Shown here: positions 55,288 to 63,935 of the stretch, piece by piece | How the letters are laid out: the number at the start of each line of letters is the position of its first letter | How positions within the stretch are numbered: position 1 is the first letter of the stretch | Assembly: GCA_023382535.1 (NCBI GenBank) | Contig: JAHDWA010000019.1 | Coordinates: 100,528-164,527 of the forward strand | DNA length: 64,000 nucleotides | DNA from: Anaerolineae bacterium | Lineage (GTDB): Bacteria > Chloroflexota > Anaerolineae > 4572-78 > J111 | Direction of reading: 5' to 3' | Translations under genes and position numbers: made by a program | The notes under the pieces: generated by a model | Told to the model about the DNA's origin: nothing | Seen by the model: the letters and a program-made list of their open reading frames with translations, nothing else | Databases searched by the model: none

Positions 55288-56357
55288 ATCCGTATGATTT
55301 TGTCAGAATTGATGGCTCTAAAACGCCGGTTAGACGCCCAGCGCCCATGCACCAGCAGTTTAAGGATTTTTCCGGGCAAATTGAAGGTTCGATAACCACC
55401 GAAACACCCCTGTTCCTGCCGGCGACCCGGCTTAAAGCTCTGCCAACCGAACTCAAACGATTCATTACCAACGGCCGTCGCCAGGTTATTATTCCCGGCA
55501 GTTCCCTTAAAGGGTTGTTCAGGAGCCTGGTTGAAACGGTAGGCCCTGGCTGCTGGTGGTTATATGACGGAACTTATCGGGACAAAACGGATTACTCCGG
55601 GAAGTTACCCCCCGCCTTCAAACAGTGTTCGACCCATAATCAGTTATGCCCGGCCTGCCGGATGTTTGGGTTGATCAACCGGGGCACCGTCTTGCTAGGG
55701 CAGGTCAATTTTGAAGATGCGGTCTGTACCGCCCCTGTGCCTCATCCGCCCCTTTATACCCCGGTTCTGGACGCGCCGAAACCCCGCCACCGGGCCTGGT
55801 ATTTGAATCAAGCGGGGGACAGGGTAGCCGGTCGAAAATTTTTCTTCCATCAAGCCACGATTTTAACGAGTAAGGAATTCAGAAAAACGAAGCAGGGTGA
55901 AATCATCAACCAGCACATCCAACCGATTGGCCAAGGATCAACGTTTACCTTTGCGGCCAGCTTCAACAATCTGGCTGCCGATGACCTGGCCCTGCTGCTC
56001 TATGCCACTGTGCTGGAGCCGGGGATGCGCCACAAAATTGGTTATGCCAAGCCGGCCGGGCTGGGCACTATTCGGGTTGACCTCACCCGGCTGGCAATAA
56101 TTGATTACACTACTCGCTATACCAGCCCCGGCGGCGGCCGGACCGTTTATGAGGGAGACAAGCTGGCCGATTATCTGACGGGACAGACCCGGGCTTATCT
56201 CAATGACCAGGGTTCGGTGACGCTGCAAGATTTGCGCCGCATTTGGGCCTGGCCGCCAGCCCCCGGTGTGGCTTACGGTTATCCTAATCGAGCCTGGTTC
56301 AACGAAAATCCCGGTGCTTCGATTGCCCAAACAAAAGATGCGCCGCGACAGGTGTAG
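55284..56357 (+). CDS. Cas7-family RAMP (TIGR03986-like)
   Basis: A 357-residue RAMP with VIIPGSSLKGLFRSLVE, CPACRMFGL and RHKIGYAKPAGLGTIRV, so the Cas7 fold is clear. The cleavage loop (RLKALPTELK) has no Asp at the expected point. It is longer than the Csm3-like copies, with a 90-residue C-terminal extension. It is probably the distal, non-cleaving backbone unit. It follows the Csx19-like gene with an ATGA overlap. Confidence 0.75.
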   Translation: MNPYDFVRIDGSKTPVRRPAPMHQQFKDFSGQIEGSITTETPLFLPATRLKALPTELKRFITNGRRQVIIPGSSLKGLFRSLVETVGPGCWWLYDGTYRDKTDYSGKLPPAFKQCSTHNQLCPACRMFGLINRGTVLLGQVNFEDAVCTAPVPHPPLYTPVLDAPKPRHRAWYLNQAGDRVAGRKFFFHQATILTSKEFRKTKQGEIINQHIQPIGQGSTFTFAASFNNLAADDLALLLYATVLEPGMRHKIGYAKPAGLGTIRVDLTRLAIIDYTTRYTSPGGGRTVYEGDKLADYLTGQTRAYLNDQGSVTLQDLRRIWAWPPAPGVAYGYPNRAWFNENPGASIAQTKDAPRQV

Positions 56358-56378
56358 GTCAATTTACGAAGAAAACCC

Positions 56379-57977
56379 ATGCCAAAGAATGTATTAATCG
56401 CTTCCCTGGGCGACCATCCGGCTGTCGTGACCGGCATGGTCAAGAAATTAGATGAAGATCTGGATCTGGCTATTCAGGAAGTGGTGGTGTTGTATACCAA
56501 AGGTTCCGGGAAGTTGATCAGCCTGGGGTATGAGCTGATCAAGCAAACTTTAACCGGCAAAAATATAGCCGTGCCTGAGGTAGGCTTATTACCCTTTGCC
56601 GATCCGTTAACCCGGACGGACTCGATCCTTTTTCTGCAAATTCTGGCCGGCGTCCTGGAAAGCTATGAGGCCAACGGCGAGAATGTCTACATCTCGATGG
56701 CGGGGGGGCGTAAAAATACATCGGCACTGCTGGGGGTCATCACTCAGTTCTACCCGGCGGTAAAGGGGCTGTTTCATCTATTGGATAAGAGCGGGCAGGC
56801 TTTCCCCGCGATTGAAGAGCTGGTTTACCTGGCTGAGGCGCAAAAGCTGGCTAAAATGGAACCGCCCGGCGAGCACATGGAGTTGGTGCCCATTCCTTAC
56901 GCCTGTTTTGCCAACGCTTATGAACTGCGCCGTTACTTTAGAGCGACGGAGAAAAATGAAAGTTACGCGGTAGATACTTCGGGGCTGGCTGAAGAATTTT
57001 TCAGAGCCATCTGGCATTCCCCTTCCGAGGCGCCGCTGCAAATTTATTTTTCTCAGATGGCGCTCAATGAGTATAAGCAAATGGAAGGAACTTCTCATCA
57101 AAGAATTTTTGACAGCTACTTTCGAGATATGAGAAAACCGGAATGGCTCAAAGCCCTCATTCATCCCCTGGAGAATTTTGAAACTGACTGTTACTGTCTG
57201 AAGAAAGGGGGCAGAGGGGCAGGTTCGATCCAGGAAAGGCCCTTTGTCTATCGAGAAGGGGATAGGGTAGTGGTCTGCCGCCTAACCCTCCACGGCTCAA
57301 CTTATGAAGAACTCATGGCTAAGGGAGAGTTATGGCGCAAGGACCAGCCTCCGGTCAAAGCGCTGGCTCAACTTGGCGATGGTGAAACCATTCTACTGGT
57401 TCCCCTGGGTGAGTCGCCCATGGTGGCCAGCCAGACCTATACCCTGCTGCAAACCCCTGACCGGGAGTGGGATCAGCACAAAGTGGCCGAGGTGGTGGTC
57501 ATTTACCCGGCTGAAAATGGGTTGATTGAAAACGGGGCTTACATGTTGAGCAAAGCTTTTGCCGCCCGTAATGTTAAATTTAAGGAAAAGCCGATCCCAG
57601 GGTTGGAGGATGTGGACTCGACCGAAAATTGTAAAATTTATCTTAGAGCCGTTCTGGCGGCGATTGAAGAAGTGAGACGGGATCAGCCCGATAAACAAGT
57701 GGCCTTGTCTCTGTCGGGAGGGCGTAAGGGCATGAGCGCCCTGACCCTGTTTGCGGCGCAACGGGCCGGGATCGACCAGGTCTACCATACGCTGATCACC
57801 GACCCGGCCCTGGAGCAGCAGGTCATGCAAGAGGGCGAGTATGACAGGTTGAAATCAAAAAGCCGGGCCGAACAGGATGAAATTTTGTTCCTGAAGCGTT
57901 ATGATCCTGACAAGTTCACCCTCTTTCCGATCCCGGTGATTGCCTTGGTTGACGGCGAGGGTGCTGTAGCTTTATGA
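56379..57977 (+). CDS. CARF-RelE-CARF fusion, predicted signal-activated mRNA interferase
   Basis: A 532-residue protein. CARF 1 spans 1-180 ([32 protein letters not shown] with GGRK at 109-112). CARF 2 spans about 336-520 ([16 protein letters not shown], then [10 protein letters not shown] with SGGRK at 446-450). Between them, about 219-325, is a compact RelE/HigB-like domain ([13 protein letters not shown], then [20 protein letters not shown] and [16 protein letters not shown]). Cami1 is a known cA4-activated CARF-wHTH-RelE ribosome-dependent RNase; here two CARF domains flank the RelE. Two CARFs in one chain may replace the usual dimer. It overlaps csx15 by ATGA. Confidence 0.78.
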   Translation: MPKNVLIASLGDHPAVVTGMVKKLDEDLDLAIQEVVVLYTKGSGKLISLGYELIKQTLTGKNIAVPEVGLLPFADPLTRTDSILFLQILAGVLESYEANGENVYISMAGGRKNTSALLGVITQFYPAVKGLFHLLDKSGQAFPAIEELVYLAEAQKLAKMEPPGEHMELVPIPYACFANAYELRRYFRATEKNESYAVDTSGLAEEFFRAIWHSPSEAPLQIYFSQMALNEYKQMEGTSHQRIFDSYFRDMRKPEWLKALIHPLENFETDCYCLKKGGRGAGSIQERPFVYREGDRVVVCRLTLHGSTYEELMAKGELWRKDQPPVKALAQLGDGETILLVPLGESPMVASQTYTLLQTPDREWDQHKVAEVVVIYPAENGLIENGAYMLSKAFAARNVKFKEKPIPGLEDVDSTENCKIYLRAVLAAIEEVRRDQPDKQVALSLSGGRKGMSALTLFAAQRAGIDQVYHTLITDPALEQQVMQEGEYDRLKSKSRAEQDEILFLKRYDPDKFTLFPIPVIALVDGEGAVAL

Positions 57978-58354
57978 TCCTGCTCAATTTCTCCCACCCG
58001 CTGACCGAGGTGCAGCGGCAGCAGATCGAACAATTGGCCGGCCAACCCATCACCCGGCTGATCGAGCGGATGGCCCAGTTTGACCTGGAACGGCCTTTTG
58101 CCGGGCAGGCGACGGCATTGGTGGACTCGCTGGGGCTGGCTCCGGTGGAGTGGCAGCAAGAGGCGCTGCTGCTGGTGCCTCCCAGCCTGAATTTTGGGGC
58201 GGCGGTGGTACTGGCGGAGCTGCACGGCCGCTGCGGGTATTTTCCGCCAGTGGTGCGGACCCGCCCGGCGGCGGAGACTCTGCCGCCCCGCTACGAAGTG
58301 GCCGAGGTGGTCAATTTACAGGCAATCCGGGATGCAGCTCGGAAAAAGCGGTAG
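57974..58354 (+). CDS. csx15: Csx15, predicted ring nuclease
   Basis: A 126-residue protein beginning [20 protein letters not shown], the Csx15 signature, with [20 protein letters not shown] near 79-98 and [10 protein letters not shown] after it. Csx15 has been proposed from comparative analysis to be a ring nuclease or cyclic-oligoadenylate binder. It follows the CARF-RelE-CARF gene with a 4-base overlap, fitting a role in turning off that effector. Confidence 0.8.
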   Translation: MILLNFSHPLTEVQRQQIEQLAGQPITRLIERMAQFDLERPFAGQATALVDSLGLAPVEWQQEALLLVPPSLNFGAAVVLAELHGRCGYFPPVVRTRPAAETLPPRYEVAEVVNLQAIRDAARKKR

Positions 58355-58393
58355 CTTGGAAAAAGTGGCCGCAGGGAGGGACGTCAGGAAAGT

Positions 58394-58960
58394 ATGGAAC
58401 CGGAAGCAATTTTAACCTTCTTTGCCGTGGTGGCCGGCGTCGTCGCTGTGCTTGAGCTTTTGGAGTATCTCTTTGAGCGGAACATTCCCTGGCTGGCGCG
58501 GCTGTTAACCCGACTGTGGCGCTGGGGCCGGCGGAAGCTGGGCCTGGTTAAGCCGGCCCCCGGCCAGCGATTTTTGGCGCTCAACTTTTCGGCGCACCCC
58601 CTGCTGCCCGGCCAGTGCCGGGAGATCCAGCGATTAATGGGCTGGCCCAAGCTGGAGGTGCTGGGGGCCGAACTGGGGAACGTGGCCGAGGGCCAGGCGT
58701 TTACGGCCGAGGTGATCGGCTGCCTGGATAAGATTGACCTGACGCCGCTGGAATGGCAAAGCCAGCAGTTGGTGGTGGTGGCGGCCGGCTATGCCCCGGC
58801 CTGGTCGGTGGTGCTGGCGGAGCTGCACGGCCGGCTAGGTTATTTTCCCGACCTGGTGCGTTTGCGCCCCGCCCCGGCCAAGGCGGGGGAAAAGTTTGAG
58901 GTGGCGGAGATTGTGTCGCTGCGGGAGATTCGCAATCGCGCTCGCTCTAAGCGGGTATAA
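58394..58960 (+). CDS. membrane-anchored Csx15-like protein
   Basis: A 188-residue protein. Residues about 4-28 form one transmembrane helix (AILTFFAVVAGVVAVLELLE), followed by a basic stretch (RLWRWGRRKLG). The rest is a second Csx15 domain, with FLALNFSAHPLLPGQC near 62, [14 protein letters not shown] near 150 and EIVSLREIRNRARSKR at the end matching the first copy. The spacing of motifs is the same as in the 57974 protein, so it is a tandem duplicate with an added anchor. It would face the cytoplasm at the inner membrane. Confidence 0.75.
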   Translation: MEPEAILTFFAVVAGVVAVLELLEYLFERNIPWLARLLTRLWRWGRRKLGLVKPAPGQRFLALNFSAHPLLPGQCREIQRLMGWPKLEVLGAELGNVAEGQAFTAEVIGCLDKIDLTPLEWQSQQLVVVAAGYAPAWSVVLAELHGRLGYFPDLVRLRPAPAKAGEKFEVAEIVSLREIRNRARSKRV

Positions 58961-58990
58961 AAGACGTTACCGCTCATTCGCACATTCGCT

Positions 58991-59974
58991 ATGGGGCACT
59001 TACTCAAGCAAATCCTGACTCTGGATAACCTGGCCGCAGCCTGGGACGAGGTCGTGGAGAAGGAGAGCGGGCCAGGGGTGGATGGGGTAACATTGGCGAT
59101 GTTTGCCCGTGATTGGGAGGCCAACCTGGTTGAGCTGCGGGAGGCGGTGCGGGGCAACCGCTACCGGCCGGCGCCGCTGCGGCGCTTTACGGTGCCAAAG
59201 AAGGATGGCTCGCCCCGGCTGCTGGCGAACCTGACGGTGCGAGATAAGGTGTTGCAGCGGGCAGTGCTGCGGGTACTGGATGGCCTGTACGAGCAGCATT
59301 TTTTGGATTGCAGTTTTGCCTACCGGCCGGATCGCTCGGTGCAGGCGGCGGTGGAGCGACTGGTCCAGGCCCACCTGTTTGGCCGTCATTGGGTGCTGGA
59401 TGCTGACATTGACGAATTTTTTCACAGCCTGGATCATGGGCTGCTCCTGCGTTTTTTACGAGAGCAGGTTGCGGATGAGGCCCTGCTGGGGCTGGTGTCA
59501 GCCTGGTTGAAAACGGGCCGGCCCGATCCGGCCCGGGCGGTCGGGACGCCGCTTGGAGCGGTGATCTCACCGCTATTGTCGAATATCTATTTGCATTACC
59601 TGGACCTGGTAATGATGGGCAAACTGCCGAGTTTTGGGAACGAGGCAAGCTCTTCGGGGCTTGCGCAACCCGGCAAGTCTCAGGAACAGGATTGGGTGTA
59701 TGTGCGCTACGCTGACGATTTTGTGGTGCTGTGTCGCAGCCGGGAACAGGCAGAATTAGCCCTGCAAACAGTAGCCGCCACACTGGCAGCGCTGCGACTG
59801 GCCCTGGAGCCGGCCAAAACGACGATCACCACGTTTGAAGACGGCTTTGAGTACCTGGGCTGTTACTTTAAGGACGATTATTTTTGCTTTCAACACGAGG
59901 GCGGGCAGATTAGGGTACTGGCCGATGCGGACTGGGAACTGTTTTATCGTCATGGGCCGGAGGGGTATCAGTAG
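58991..59974 (+). CDS. CRISPR-associated reverse transcriptase
   Basis: A 327-residue reverse transcriptase related to group II intron RTs. The palm contains YRPDRSVQAA, DADIDEFFHSLDH (first catalytic Asp), GTPLGAVISPLLSNIYLH and the YADD box at 240-243. It ends after the thumb start and has no maturase X or endonuclease domain, and no intron structure is seen around it. It is not fused to Cas1 but lies 108 bp upstream of it. Such RTs let Cas1-Cas2 take spacers from RNA. A 20-bp hairpin (59645-59664) lies in a variable insert before the YADD box. Confidence 0.88.
   Translation: MGHLLKQILTLDNLAAAWDEVVEKESGPGVDGVTLAMFARDWEANLVELREAVRGNRYRPAPLRRFTVPKKDGSPRLLANLTVRDKVLQRAVLRVLDGLYEQHFLDCSFAYRPDRSVQAAVERLVQAHLFGRHWVLDADIDEFFHSLDHGLLLRFLREQVADEALLGLVSAWLKTGRPDPARAVGTPLGAVISPLLSNIYLHYLDLVMMGKLPSFGNEASSSGLAQPGKSQEQDWVYVRYADDFVVLCRSREQAELALQTVAATLAALRLALEPAKTTITTFEDGFEYLGCYFKDDYFCFQHEGGQIRVLADADWELFYRHGPEGYQ
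59645..59664. repeat. inverted repeat in a variable RT loop
   Basis: GCAAGC (59645-59650) and GCTTGC (59659-59664) flank eight bases. The following AACCCGGCAAGTCT resembles an arm of the helicase palindrome (AAACCTGTCAGGTCT), so this may be a decayed palindromic element within codons 205-230. Confidence 0.4.
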
Positions 59975-60082
59975 ATCGTGGATAGTAGATAGTGGGGAAG
60001 AATAGTGAATAGTCAATGGTGAATGAAGGCAGGCCGGGGAGGTTTTCTGCTTCACGCTTCCTCGCCTTACGCTTGACGAATT

Positions 60083-61099
60083 ATGGCGACTTTATATGTG
60101 ACAGAGCCGGGGGCGCGGCTGGAAAAAGAATACAAGCGGCTGCGGGTGGTTAAGGATGACCAGACATTGCTGGTGACGCCGCTGGCCCGGGTGAGCGAGG
60201 TGGTACTGGTCGGCCGGGTGGGGGCAACGACACCGGCTATGTTGAGCCTGCTCGATGCCGGGGTCGGGCTGACTTTTTTGACCTGGCAAGGGAAAGTGCG
60301 GGGCCGGCTGACTCCGGCGACGGGCAAAAATTTGCCTCTGCGTCGGCAGCAGTACCGGCGAGCCGAGGGAGTCCCTTTTTGCCTGGCCTTGAGCCGGGCG
60401 ATTGTGGCGGGGAAACTGCGCAACAGCCGGACGCTGGCCCGGCGGATGCTGCGGAGTGGAGCGCAGCCGCCGGCCGGGCAGGTGGAGCGGCTGAAGGCAT
60501 GTTTGCAGTCGGTCCCTTCCTGCCAGGATATAGCGGCAGTGATGGGGCAGGAGGGACACGGGGCCAAGGCTTATTTTGCCGTTTTCAGGGCAGCGCTGAA
60601 CCAAGCGCTGGCCTTTGGACCGCGCAGCCGCCGCCCCCCCAAAGACCCGGTGAATGCCCTGCTGAGCCTGGGTTATAGTTTGTTGACGGCAAATGTGATC
60701 AGCGCACTGGAGATTGTCGGGCTAGACCCGTATTGCGGCTTTTTTCACGGCCAGGCGGCTTATGGCCGGCCGGCCCTGGCCCTGGATTTGATGGAGGAGT
60801 TCCGGGCAATCATCGTCGACTCGGTGGTGCTGACTCTGGTGAACAAGCGGATGCTGGGGATGGGGGATTTTAACGGTGCAGGGGAGGAGGAAGCTGGAGC
60901 GGGTGAGGGGGTGTATTTAGGCCGGCGGGGCCGGCGCGTCTTTTTTGAGCAGTATGTCCACCGGCTCAATACGCCGGTGTTCCATCCCCTGGCCGGCCGT
61001 GCCCTGAGTTATCAAAAGATCCTGGAGGTGCAGGCGCGCCAGTTGGCCAAAGTGATTACCGGTGAGATCGAGGTCTATGAGCCGTTTCTGGTGAAGTAG
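60083..61099 (+). CDS. cas1: Cas1 integrase
   Basis: A 338-residue Cas1. Metal ligands are visible as E157 (GQEGHG), H222 (FFHGQAAYGRP) and the acidic DLMEEF block at 235-240. The N-terminal beta domain is typical (RLRVVKDD, then SEVVLVGRVGATTPAM). It catalyses spacer integration with Cas2. Its stop is directly followed by the cas2 ATG. An ordinary full-length Cas1, not fused to the RT. Confidence 0.93.
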   Translation: MATLYVTEPGARLEKEYKRLRVVKDDQTLLVTPLARVSEVVLVGRVGATTPAMLSLLDAGVGLTFLTWQGKVRGRLTPATGKNLPLRRQQYRRAEGVPFCLALSRAIVAGKLRNSRTLARRMLRSGAQPPAGQVERLKACLQSVPSCQDIAAVMGQEGHGAKAYFAVFRAALNQALAFGPRSRRPPKDPVNALLSLGYSLLTANVISALEIVGLDPYCGFFHGQAAYGRPALALDLMEEFRAIIVDSVVLTLVNKRMLGMGDFNGAGEEEAGAGEGVYLGRRGRRVFFEQYVHRLNTPVFHPLAGRALSYQKILEVQARQLAKVITGEIEVYEPFLVK

Positions 61100-61387
61100 A
61101 TGGCCCATCAACAGTTTATCCTGGTTGTATACGATATTACCAACGATAAGCGGCGGACGAAGCTGCACAACACACTGAAGGATTTTGGGACGCCGGTGCA
61201 GTACAGCGTGTTTGAGTGCCTGCTGGATGAGGCGGGGCTGAAGCGGATGAAGCAGGCGGTGCGCAAGGTGGTCAAGCCACGGCTGGACCGGGTGCGCTAC
61301 TATCCGATGTGCCGCGAGTGCCTGGCCGGGGTGGAGGTGACCAGCGGGCCAGAGCTGCTGCACGAGACCGAGGTAGTGGTGGTATAA
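61100..61387 (+). CDS. cas2: Cas2
   Basis: A 95-residue Cas2 with the ferredoxin-like start FILVVYDITNDKRRTKLHNT (Asp in VVYDI) and CxxC near residue 70 (MCRECLAG). It forms the dimeric core of the Cas1-Cas2 integrase. It starts one base after cas1 and is followed by the leader of the CRISPR array. Confidence 0.92.
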   Translation: MAHQQFILVVYDITNDKRRTKLHNTLKDFGTPVQYSVFECLLDEAGLKRMKQAVRKVVKPRLDRVRYYPMCRECLAGVEVTSGPELLHETEVVVV

Positions 61388-61876
61388 GGAGCGAGGTCGC
61401 AGGGTAGCAGAGGAGCTAAGGTAGCAGAGGTGTATCCCCTGTCGGCCGTCTACCGTCTACGGTCTACTATTTTGCCGGGAGGATAGAAATTGGGGTGGAC
61501 AGAGGCGCTGGACGAGGATCGTTGGAAAGGGGCTACCCCCCGGACATGCTCGGAAATGGTTTTACATAAGGGCGATATAAGGAGGGCTGGGGACGGTAGA
61601 TCCAATCAATCTGGCTCTAAAAGAAGAATGGGGGTTGGTTAGGAAAGGTTTTAGAGGCTCTTTTTCCGGTCCGGCGAGCAAAGCGGGCCTAATCGAAGGC
61701 CGAATGGGGTCGAATTTTTGACATAAGGGGATAAAACCGAGCATGGCTGGACTTAAGGGACAGGTTGAGATGCTCGGAAATGAAAAATCTTCGATTTTAT
61801 ACAGCCAGGAGGCATAAAAATGGACTAAAATTGCGTGTTGACCCAAAAATTTATCATTTGTGGAAGGATGAGGGGG
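61388..61876 (+). promoter_or_regulatory. CRISPR leader region
   Basis: No gene is seen in these 489 bases between cas2 and the first repeat. ATGCTCGGAAATG occurs twice (61546-61558 and 61770-61782), and CCGAGCAT occurs once inverted near 61737. The last 100 bases are AT-rich with TTTTATAC at about 61796 and TTGACC at about 61840. This is the expected site for the array promoter and integration signals, but no single promoter stands out. Confidence 0.6.
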
Positions 61877-63935
61877 GAGGAAATAGACAGAAAGCTCGGA
61901 GGAGCATTAAGACTGGGTCAGGGCGAGATTGTCAGCGGCGTGGCTGTGAACCGGAGGAAATAGACAGAAAGCTCGGAGGAGCATTAAGACGGTATTCCTC
62001 GAGTACATAAGCTGGCTCGAGTCTGTTTAGGATCAGAGGAAATAGACAGAAAGCTCGGAGGAGCATTAAGACGCCTGCGACGACGACATCAACAAGGGCG
62101 TCCAGGTGGTCGAGGAAACGATGGAGGAAATAGACAGAAAGCTCGGAGGAGCATTAAGACAGCCTGGCAGTAGCCGATGGCCTTGACGTCAGGGTTCTCC
62201 TGAGGAAATAGACAGAAAGCTCGGAGGAGCATTAAGACCGGCCTGGGCCTGCTTGGCGTCGAGCACCGGAGTAATGCGCCGGATGAGGAAATAGACAGAA
62301 AGCTCGGAGGAGCATTAAGACGTGTTAGTGGCATCGTTCCAGTCTACGAGGGTCCAGGTGTCCCCGGGAGGAAATAGACAGAAAGCTCGGAGGAGCATTA
62401 AGACCAACTCGCTCTGGCACGTGCGGGTCTATCGCCGCCTTGATAAGAGGAAATAGACAGAAAGCTCGGAGGAGCATTAAGACAAGCAGCTCCAGTCCGG
62501 AGTCCCCTTCGGGGACCCACTATGAGGAAATAGACAGAAAGCTCGGAGGAGCATTAAGACGAAAATCTACCCGGCCCGTTGCCTCCAAAATTGCACAATA
62601 GGGAGGAAATAGACAGAAAGCTCGGAGGAGCATTAAGACGCAGCAACTAGACCTATATCAGAACGCCATCATGCAGGTGCTTGGAGGAGGAAATAGACAG
62701 AAAGCTCGGAGGAGCATTAAGACTGTACATACGGGTGGCGATTGCCGTCATGAGCGTTGCCGAGGGAGGAAATAGACAGAAAGCTCGGAGGAGCATTAAG
62801 ACTACCCTCTCAAATTCAAGCACCCATACCCAGGGGTTGCTGAGGAAATAGACAGAAAGCTCGGAGGAGCATTAAGACCCACGTCCAGCTAATTAGCCGG
62901 ATGGCGATCTCGGAAAAGAATGAGGAAATAGACAGAAAGCTCGGAGGAGCATTAAGACAGGACGTAAAACTCGATTTGTTTTTCAAAGTACCCAACCAGT
63001 AGAGAGGAAATAGACAGAAAGCTCGGAGGAGCATTAAGACAAGTTCGCCCAGTCAAACCGGGCATTCAGACCAACTTCAAATCCATTATTCCAAGCCTGG
63101 GTGAGGAAATAGACAGAAAGCTCGGAGGAGCATTAAGACGGGTATGGACCAACCTGTAGGGACGTAGTTTTCGCCTGGACCCGAGGAGGAAATAGACAGA
63201 AAGCTCGGAGGAGCATTAAGACATATGCTCAAAGAGAATCAAATGCTCTCCCGGGTAATGGCCGACCGAGGAAATAGACAGAAAGCTCGGAGGAGCATTA
63301 AGACGTAATTAGCCCCCGAAAGCCACTTTTATAAAGTGCCAACGAGGAAATAGACAGAAAGCTCGGAGGAGCATTAAGACTCAAAATAAGTGAGCCCAGC
63401 CCCAAAGTAATACTGGTTACAGAGGAAATAGACAGAAAGCTCGGAGGAGCATTAAGACGGGAGGATTTTGGCGCCAGCATTTACAGGCGCCGAGGGAGGA
63501 AATAGACAGAAAGCTCGGAGGAGCATTAAGACACTTTGTGAGGCCACATTCTCGGCCTCTTTTGTACTATTGAGGAAATAGACAGAAAGCTCGGAGGAGC
63601 ATTAAGACATTTGCCCCAGCAGCGAGCGGCTACCGGCGCTTCAATTTTGACGGGGAGGAAATAGACAGAAAGCTCGGAGGAGCATTAAGACAGTAACGTC
63701 GGGGACTTTACCATCGTGAAACGTGCAGAATGGAGGAAATAGACAGAAAGCTCGGAGGAGCATTAAGACGAGGGCGATATCGGTGATGGACATCGGGCGG
63801 CCGCCCACATTATAGGTGGCGGAGGAAATAGACAGAAAGCTCGGAGGAGCATTAAGACCGCCTGGGTTGAGATTTTTTCTCCATCGTTTTTTTCATATGA
63901 GGAAATAGACAGAAAGCTCGGAGGAGCATTAAGAC
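61877..63935 (+). CRISPR. CRISPR array, 26 repeats of 37 bp, 25 spacers
   Basis: Repeats are identical: they begin GAGGAAATAGACAGAAAG and end GGAGGAGCATTAAGAC. First repeat 61877-61913, last 63899-63935. Spacer lengths in order are 40, 45, 51, 41, 46, 46, 42, 40, 42, 47, 42, 39, 43, 45, 62, 46, 45, 39, 41, 37, 39, 46, 41, 52 and 40, an unusually wide spread. The 3' end ATTAAGAC resembles type III 8-nt crRNA handles, and the leader lies next to cas2, so transcription to the right is likely. The repeat has little dyad symmetry. No spacer is present twice. The minus-strand reading frames rich in NAPPSFLSIS are only the repeat translated. Confidence 0.97.

Noticed and set aside
58991..59974. Group II intron
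   Set aside because: There is no maturase or endonuclease domain and no intron domain V-like structure nearby, and the gene lies in the cas operon.
58991..59974. Diversity-generating retroelement
   Set aside because: No template/variable repeat pair is seen and the neighbours are cas1 and cas2.
62089..63480. Minus-strand frames repeating NAPPSFLSIS
   Set aside because: They are the CRISPR repeat translated; the units repeat exactly with the array.
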